From positions 320,160 through 384,159 of the forward strand of contig MU277681.1 of assembly GCA_022385805.1 (NCBI GenBank): DNA of 64,000 bases, read 5' to 3'. The position numbers and the translations under genes were made by a program. Of the stretch, positions 57,560-64,000 are shown piece after piece. The notes beneath the pieces are model-generated. The model did no database searches. It saw nothing but the letters and a program-made list of their open reading frames with translations, and was not told the origin of the DNA. Positions within the stretch are counted from its first letter, which is position 1. Each line of letters opens with the position of its first letter. The stretch is from Pilatotrama ljubarskyi. Its lineage: Eukaryota; Basidiomycota; Agaricomycetes; Polyporales; Polyporaceae.

Positions 57560-58428
57560 ATGCCTGAGCCTATCGTCTTCTACGACATACCCGGCAAAGA
57601 CACCAGTTTAAAGTGCTGGTCGCCCAATACCTGGAAGACCAGGTAAGTTGCGCCTCTAGAACACGATACCACGCTATGTGGTCCTTGCCAAAGTGGCGGA
57701 CGTCGTTTACTGATAGCGCAGCCGCTAGGTACACCCTGAACGTCAAAGGCATCCCATATAAGACCGTCTGGGTCGAGTACCCCGACATCGAGGCCGTCCT
57801 GCGCAAAATCGGCGCACTCCCCACGGAGCACAAGGCGGATGGGTCTCCGCTTTATACGCTGCCCGCCATATACGACCCCAACACCAAGACCGCGCTAGCC
57901 GAATCCGCCGCGATCGTCCGCTACCTCGACAAGACGTACCCCGACACCCCGCGACTCATTCCTGCGGGGACCGACGCGCTCCACGCCGCGTTCAATCAGG
58001 CCTTCCGATCGGTGCTCGGGGAGGACCTCCACTACAGCTTGGTTGCTGCGGTGGCGAACAGCCTGCCACCGCGCAGCGAGGCGTACTTCCGCACCACGCG
58101 CGAGGCTCGCTTCGGAGTGAAGCTCGAGGAGCTTGCGCCCCCGGGGCCGAAGCGCGAGAAGCACTGGAGCGGGGTTCAACACGCGTTCCACACCTATGCC
58201 CAGTGGCTGGAGACGGACGGGACGGACAAGCTCTTCTTCACCGGAGACAAGATCGCGTACGCTGATGTCACTATTGCCGCGTACTTGGTGTGGCTCAGGG
58301 TCATCCTGGGTGCGGACAGCAAAGAGTGGGCGGACCTGAGGACGTGGGACGGAGGTCGCTGGGGCAGGTTCATGGATGCCTTCGAGAAGTACGAAACTGT
58401 GGATGCTGGTGAGGACGCTATACTCTGA
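57560..58428 (+). CDS. Glutathione S-transferase, fungal FuA class (copy 1)
   Basis: FuA GSTs are a fungus-specific class, expanded in wood decayers, that bind wood-derived phenolics and conjugate or detoxify small electrophiles. Exons 57560-57642 and 57729-58428 give 260 residues. The thioredoxin-like domain starts EPIVFYDIPG; the joined SPNTWKTRYTLNVKGIPYKT is the class signature, with Ser-Pro-Asn-Thr at the active-site turn. The cis-Pro TLPAIYDP and ESAAIVRYLD glutathione-binding motif follow. The helical C-terminal domain has FFTGDKIAYADVTIAAYLVW, the folding motif, and ends DAGEDAIL. No signal peptide, so cytosolic. It has a tandem paralogue 452 bases downstream. Substrate cannot be inferred. 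Confidence 0.92.
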
Positions 58429-58880
58429 ACGCTGAAACTGTAGCTCGGATTTGTGTTCGGTATGTGAGTAGTTGAAACCCACTGACTCGCGCGTAGCACA
58501 GCCCGAGCGGTTCTCTCAAAGTCCATGGCAGACAGGCGTCTGGACAGTCTTTCCTCCACGCTATGGCAACTGATCTTGCTATTCTGAGAGCCAGAGTAAG
58601 CACTGTATACATAAGTGGCTTCTCGTGAGAGCTGGTGATGTACAAGGTTACAGCTCGTCCTTGGCATGACCGTCCGATAGCCGCAAAAGGAGGTCAGATT
58701 GCCCTGCCGCGCACTCTTGAAGCACTGGGGATGCGTCAGCAGCCTAATGGACGCCTCAGCTACCGGCGAGAGGGTTCTTGACGCCTGCGGTGCGCCAGGA
58801 CCGGCTGCATAAAGGGCATCGCGACGCCAAGAGCCTAGATGCAAGCCGCACCTCTTGCTCGTAGTGTGCACTGCTCTAGT
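58429..58880. promoter_or_regulatory. Spacer between the GST copies, with the second promoter
   Basis: 452 bases. GCATAAAGGG at about 58807-58816 is a weak TATA-like site 70 bases before the second ATG. Confidence 0.4.
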
Positions 58881-59728
58881 ATGGCTGAGCCCATCATCTT
58901 CTACGACGTACCCCGTACGGTGGATAGCGGTGAGGCATGGTCACCAAACACTTGGAAGACCAGGTGCGTCGTCCGCAGGCTTGCAAGCACCGCGAACTTG
59001 GGCAATTGCTGAAAGGAGACAAAATCATCAGATACACCCTGAACATGAAAGGGATCCCTTACAAGAGCGTCTGGGTCGAATATCCCGACATCGCGAGCGT
59101 CATGCGTAGGATCGGTGCCAACCCTACGGCGCAGAAGAACGGCTCTCCCCACTACACCCTCCCGGCGATCTACGACCCGAACACGAAAATGGCGCTGGCC
59201 GACTCAGCTCAGATTGTGCGCTACCTCGATAACAGGTACCCAGACACCCCACGCCTCATTCCCGTCGGGACGGACGCGCTCCATGCGGCGTTCGACCAAG
59301 CGTTCCTCTCCGTGCTTCTGAGCGACATCCAGCCAATTATGCTCCCCCCAACAGCGAACAACCTCCCTCCACGCAGCGCGGCGTACTTTACCGCGACACG
59401 AGAGGTGTCGATGGGTGGCAAGCTTGACGAGCTCGCGCCGCCTGGACCGAAACGCGAGAAGTACTGGAGCGGAATTCAGGAGGCGTTGCACAAGTATGCG
59501 CAATGGTTGCAGGCCGATGGGGTGGACAAGCTGTTCTTCACCGGCGACAAGATCGTATACGCCGACATCACCATCGCTTCGTTCTTGATGTGGATGAGGA
59601 CCATTCTCGGTCCCAACAATCACGAGTGGGTGGCAGTGGAGACCTGGGATGGGGGCCGTTGGGCGAGGTTTATGGAAGCGTTCAACGCATACGACGCTGT
59701 GGATGCTGGCGAAAACGCTGTAGTCTGA
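58881..59728 (+). CDS. Glutathione S-transferase, fungal FuA class (copy 2)
   Basis: Tandem paralogue of the previous gene. Exons 58881-58963 and 59032-59728 give 259 residues. The intron sits at the same codon as in copy 1, showing descent from one duplicated gene. The same class signature SPNTWKTRYTLNMKGIPYKS, then TLPAIYDPNTKMALADSAQI and FFTGDKIVYADITIASFLMW. The loop after the first helix differs (PRTVDSGEA against PGKDTSLKC), and the H-site region (about 59310-59420) diverges most. Different substrate preference is therefore possible. All GSH-site residues look intact. Confidence 0.92.
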
Positions 59729-60263
59729 ATCTAGCGGGGCGGTGTGATGAACCATGCAGGAGAACATGTCCACGCACTGACCTGTTGGTCGAGGGCAGCC
59801 TGCGGTGAGTCATGCTTCCCAAGCGCGCCCCATGCCTTCCGCCACCCTTTGAGAGGTGACGAACAGAAAAGGCACCGCGGCACTGAGGGCGGCGAGGAAT
59901 CATGAGTATGGGGTGCTTGTATGTTCCACCGACAGAGACAGCATGAGCATGAGCCAATGGGTCGCCCCCGAATGATGCAAAATTGCAAGCACAAGCACAG
60001 CTTGAGCTAAGAGACAATGTCCCGGTTCGCAATGGAGTCGGTCGTGTACGATATGTATCGAGTCGTGGGGTATCCGTGTACATGTAGCGCACTGCGCATA
60101 AGGTCGATGGTGCAAAGCAAACGAGTACAATCTGCGCTTCCCCGTCAGTTTCGCGTCGCGTCGGTCGACGCTGCACCACATACCGTAGCAATCAAGCAGA
60201 AGACAATACAACAAACGTCCATCCTCCATCCTCCGCCTTCCTCAGTCACTATGGAAAGCTTGC
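59729..60263. other. Convergent 3' intergenic stretch between the second GST and the kinesin
   Basis: No gene, RNA or repeat is seen in 535 bases. Confidence 0.5.
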
Positions 60264-63200
60264 TCACACAGGCACGTTCTCCTTCTGGCTCAACACTTCC
60301 CTTACCGGACTCTGGCTCAGCTTCCGCGACGCGAGCCCGCTCTTCGTCGGGGACATACCCTTCTTCTCCAGCTCGATGCTCACATCATGCTCGGCGAGCA
60401 CATCATCCCACTCTTCCTCCAGGAGGCTGGGCTCGGCCACCCCGAGACCTCCCAGCCGAACCGGGGACTCGGTCTCCGTGAGGGGAGCCATTGTTGGCTC
60501 AGACTTGAGAGCGGTCACTCGGCTACGCCGTTGTGCGAAGACTGCTGCTGCACCGCCGGGCGTAGGCATTGGAGGGTTGAATTTCGTGGGTGGAAGCGGG
60601 GGAGTACCGAGCCCACCCAATCCGAGCTGGTCGAACTTCTTGACGAAGGCAGCTAGCGCTTGTCGCTCTTCCTCGAGCTTTATGCGCATCTGCACGAACG
60701 CATACCGTCAGTAAATTCTACCCTCTCACCAACTGGAGACGGATGTTCTGCCCACCTTGCGCTCCTTCTCGAGCTGCTTGACGAGCTCGTCCGCCCAGGC
60801 CTCCTTCTCCTCCCTCGCGCGCACCTCCTTCTCAAGGCGATCCGCCCACTCCTTCTCGACGTCCTCGCGCACGGCGCGCAACGGCTCGCCGAGGTTCTCC
60901 TCGTAGCCTTTCACAACGATCTCCAGCTCGCGGATGGTTTTGGCCTGTTCCGCGAGCAGCCTGTCCTTCTCGCTCTCCGGCGCGTCCGGCGGAAGCTGCG
61001 GTCGCGCCAGCAATGCTGCTTCGAGCGAGAGGATCTGCGTCGACTGGGTCTCAAGCTGGCGGCGTGCCGCAAGGAGCTCTTGTTGCAGCTGGAGTGCGTT
61101 GTAAGCACGCTTCGCAAGATGAGACCCCGGATGCTTGCTGCTCAACTGACCTGGTACGGGGACATGTCGAAGTCTACCTTCGCAGGGCTAGCGGGTCGCG
61201 ATTCGTCGCCCTTGTTCTCATCGACAGTCTGGCTCGTCAGAATGAGCTTCGTGAGCTGCCTAATGCGCGCATTCAGATCGTGCATCGCCCTGCTCTCGTC
61301 GAGCTGCTCTCGTGCAGAGAGGCGGCGCGAGCGCACGGGCGCGTCCGCCTCCTTCTCCGCGAGGCGCTTCTTGAGCTCCTCGATCTCCTTGCGGTAGCGC
61401 TCGAGGAGCGCGTCCGTGTCAACGACCTCCTTCTTCTGCGCGTGCAGCTGTACCTTTTTGATACGCTGTGCGAAGAGGAGCGTGCTCGTCGACTCGGCGA
61501 TCGCGGAGATGTCCGGGTTGATGGTGCAGATGACGGAGATCCTGGCGTTCCCGGAGAGGGAGGGTTGGAGCATGCGGGTCAGCTTGGAGTTCCGAAAGGG
61601 GACGTGGTCGCTAGATGTCATGAGGTTAATATGCAAGCCGTCCTACGTGAGGAGGATGAACGAACTTCTTTCCCTTCGCAGAGTTCTCTGCGAGGGTCGA
61701 AATGACGGTCCCAAGCGTAAGCAGACTAGAGGGCCTGGTTATCAGCAGAAGCCTCGCCTTTCCAGCAGGAATAGACTGACCTGGTGTTGATGTACTTGCC
61801 TTCTCGTGTTCGTTCTTTGTCAGAAGTCGCCTTCTCAGAGCCCGCCAAGTCGATGAGACTCTGTATGAGGCGTTTGTTAGATACGCCGCCGGTCTCGCTT
61901 GGATCAATCCTACCAGAACTGAGGTTTGCACGCTGCGTCCGCCCCTCGCTTGCAAGCGGGGACCTCCAGGGGTCGGTGGCCTGAAGCCAGGAGTCGTCCT
62001 CCCACTGGGTACGCCATCTTCTCCGCTACCACGCTCCCTACTCTCAATGACAAGCCGGAACACACTATGGCTCCGACTGCTCCTCTCGTTCCAATCGGTG
62101 CTTGCCGTGCGCCTGTTGCCCTCACCTCTCTGAAGGACTTCGTGGACTCCCTTGAGGCTCGTCACGACCTCCTCGCGGAGAGGGGTCAGGACGATGTTCG
62201 CGCCGGTGCCTTGAATTTGAACAGGTTGGGAGACGGACGACGAGGGCGGTGCGAGGAGGTCGTGGATATTCTCGTTGTAGATCTCGAGGTATGAGCAGCG
62301 CAGGAGATACTCGCGGTTCGGCGTGCGGCGGATGTATGCGAAGACATCTTTCATGGCTCGAGGGATGATACCCGGCTGATCTTCATCTCCGGACTACGCA
62401 AGATCATTGATTTAGGATCACGAAATGCATGAAATGCGACCTACGAGCGTGAAGGTCTTGCCACTGGCGGTTTGACCATAGGCGAAGACGACGGCATTGT
62501 AGCCGTCCATCGCTGCGCATACATGGCTTCGCGCAACGGCATTGTAGACCGGCTTGTTCTCGGAGCCAGTCAGTATCTCGTCGAAGCGGAAATCTTGCGG
62601 TGGCGTAGCGGCGGATTTCGAATGTTGTTGTTGAAGTTTGATGGTCTTCGGGTGTGTTGCGGTCGTTACATCCCATGCAATGGGATTTTCAGTTGGTCGT
62701 ATCCTGTCGGGAGGGGTCAGTACTTGCTAGGCTAACGGGCGCTTCCCGACTCATGTTGGAGTGTCATGGCGCATACATGTCGAGAGCTCGTCTCGCATCC
62801 GGGCACGCATAGGCTAGCATACATTGAGATGGTATCCGGAGAGTGCATCTGTGTCTCTCCTTTCCTGTCTCTGTTCCTCCGCGTTTTGGCGAGGAAGGGG
62901 GAAAGCCAGGATGAAGAGTTCTGTTTTGTGGAAAATAAACTCGCCTGATAGATACCAGGACTTTGTCCTCCTTGCCGTAGTCGGTGTTAAGCAGACTTTC
63001 ATTAATATCCGCAGAGACATCGCCCGGTTCGACGGTCTCGGAGTCAACGAGAGCCTCTTCCGGATCTATCCTGCTGACGTCCATCTCGCTCACATGCGGC
63101 ATCAAGAGAGGACTCTCCGTGCCCTTCCTAGGCGAGCTTGGAGTCTTCGGTCGGGAGCTCTCTCTGCTCTTGCTGCGATTACGATTCGGAGTTGGAGGGA

Positions 63201-63417
63201 CTGAAGCCAGCGTCGGCTTCGAGTTGACGCGGGAGCGGGACTCTGTCGAGAGCGCAGCCTTGTACTTCTTCGCCGAGCCGAGGACGCTGGGAGTGGTGGA
63301 GCGGGGAAGGCGAGTGAGGTCGTCGGAGGAATGAGTGGCGGAGAGGGGACGCTTGGGCGTGAAGGGGGCCGGGCGGACGAGTTTGCTCGTCGTCGCCGAC
63401 GACGTTGAGGACGACAT
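60264..63417 (-). CDS. Kinesin-7 family motor (CENP-E/KIP2/TEA2 group)
   Basis: A plus-end-directed microtubule motor. ATG 63415-63417 begins about 150 Ser/Thr/Pro-rich residues (TPKRPLSATHSSDDLTRLPR and on), a likely phosphorylated regulatory extension. The motor core follows: KVLVSIR, the P-loop AYGQTASGKTFTL (about 62450-62490), switch I NERSSRSHSVFRL (about 62062-62098), switch II LIDLAGSEKA (about 61838-61866), then the family block FRNSKLTRMLQPSLSGNARI with SVICTINP (about 61515-61595). After the neck, coiled coils run from about 61440 to 60740, and a short C-terminal tail ends ENVPV at TCA 60264-60266. A Gly/Pro/Arg insert (SGRTTPGFRPPTPGGPR, about 61965-62020) sits in a motor loop. 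The PSLSGNARISVICTINP text points to kinesin-7. Which of KIP2 or TEA2 it matches is not decided. Confidence 0.9.
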
Positions 63418-64000
63418 CGCGTGACTTACAATGAGGAACAGCAGACTTGCGGGGACAGCTTGAGGGGGCTCGGTGCTTGTGCTTGAGGACAGGGAGATGA
63501 ACCGAGGCACGCTCGTTCGAACCTGGAATCAGAACCGTGGAAACACTCGCGTAGCGCGCAGATCACGTGAGCGCGTTGCCCCTCATACAAATTTCCGGCG
63601 TCTGCCGTCCTCCCTTTCCCCCTCCTCTCTCGCTCGCCTCCCTCTCTACCCTAATACGTAACCATGAGTTAGCGCCCCTGTGAGTAACCTCTCTACTTAT
63701 CACAGGCTTCCAACTCAGAGGGGTCAATGATACTCCAAAATTTGAATGAAGCCTGAACCGCGTCGACTCGTTCGATTGCGGCATTGACGACCATTTCGAG
63801 TGCTGAGACTTCCTCTGTTCGGTTTCATTGCCTCCGACCACGCGCTAACTCTTTCCGTCTGCAGGCAAGAGGTTGAAGTCGTGGGCCGGTCGAACCTGAC
63901 CTCAAGCACACGCTGCTGCGCGAGCGACACGGCTGGCCTTCCCGTCAACCCTACGCGTGCCGGAGATCTACACAACGTTATGAATAATATCCTGGCGCAG
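63418..64000. other. Kinesin upstream region at the right edge
   Basis: Contains a CT-rich tract at 63604-63650 on the plus strand. The ATG at 63664 is followed at once by a stop, so no plus-strand gene is supported before the edge. Confidence 0.45.

Noticed and set aside
63600..64000. A plus-strand gene starting near 63664 behind a CT-rich tract
   Set aside because: The ATG is followed at once by a stop and no coding exon is visible up to the edge.

Overview
The window is nuclear DNA from a filamentous basidiomycete, most likely a wood-decaying Agaricomycete. I infer this from GC-rich genes with many short introns (about 50-70 nt), genes packed on both strands with short shared promoters, two proteins of the basidiomycete-specific DUF6533-like seven-helix type, a tandem pair of fungal FuA-class glutathione transferases, and ergosterol and cytochrome P450 support genes. 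Gene models below were assembled by reading exons by eye. Where exon junctions are given, they keep the frame and restore family motifs.

Layout. 1-4166 (-): Ras guanine-nucleotide exchange factor of the CDC25 type, cut by the left edge. 4531-7182 (+): EXO5 nuclease. 7405-11291 (-): EFL1/RIA1 ribosome-maturation GTPase. 11859-13461: a Tc1/mariner-like element whose middle is a 985-base assembly gap. 14790-18500 (+): a large unrecognised protein. 19277-20726 (-): HUT1 nucleotide-sugar transporter. About 21405-23119 (-): DUF6533-like membrane protein. 24525-25596 (-): STYX-like pseudophosphatase. 25861-27444 (+): ZNG1-type zinc GTPase. 27865-28532 (-): YAE1. 28977-30541 (+): membrane-anchored SET-domain protein. 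31110-33475 (+): NADPH-cytochrome P450 reductase. 33847-35165 (+): SHE9/MDM33. 35348 to about 36856 (-): SAM-dependent methyltransferase. 37039-37764 (+): HIT protein. 37765-39860: gene-poor. 39983-41930 (+): second DUF6533 protein. 42364-46973 (-): DDB1-like. 47301-48100 (-): DPB3/CHRAC15-type histone-fold protein. 48639-52312 (-): VNX1-type cation/H+ exchanger. 52818-54862 (-): basidiomycete hypothetical protein. 55113-56740 (+): ERG24 sterol C-14 reductase. 57560-58428 and 58881-59728 (+): two FuA-class GSTs. 60264-63417 (-): kinesin-7.

Most of this is housekeeping: DNA repair and replication (EXO5, DDB1, DPB3), ribosome biogenesis (EFL1, YAE1), mitochondria (SHE9), ER functions (HUT1, CPR, ERG24), signalling and cytoskeleton (RasGEF, kinesin). 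CPR, ERG24 and the GSTs fit a lignocellulose-degrading or xenobiotic-handling lifestyle; ERG24 also sits in a pathway whose preceding P450 step depends on CPR. The least explained parts are the large gene at 14790-18500, the gapped transposon, and the two membrane proteins. I found no operon, CRISPR array, rRNA or convincing tRNA.
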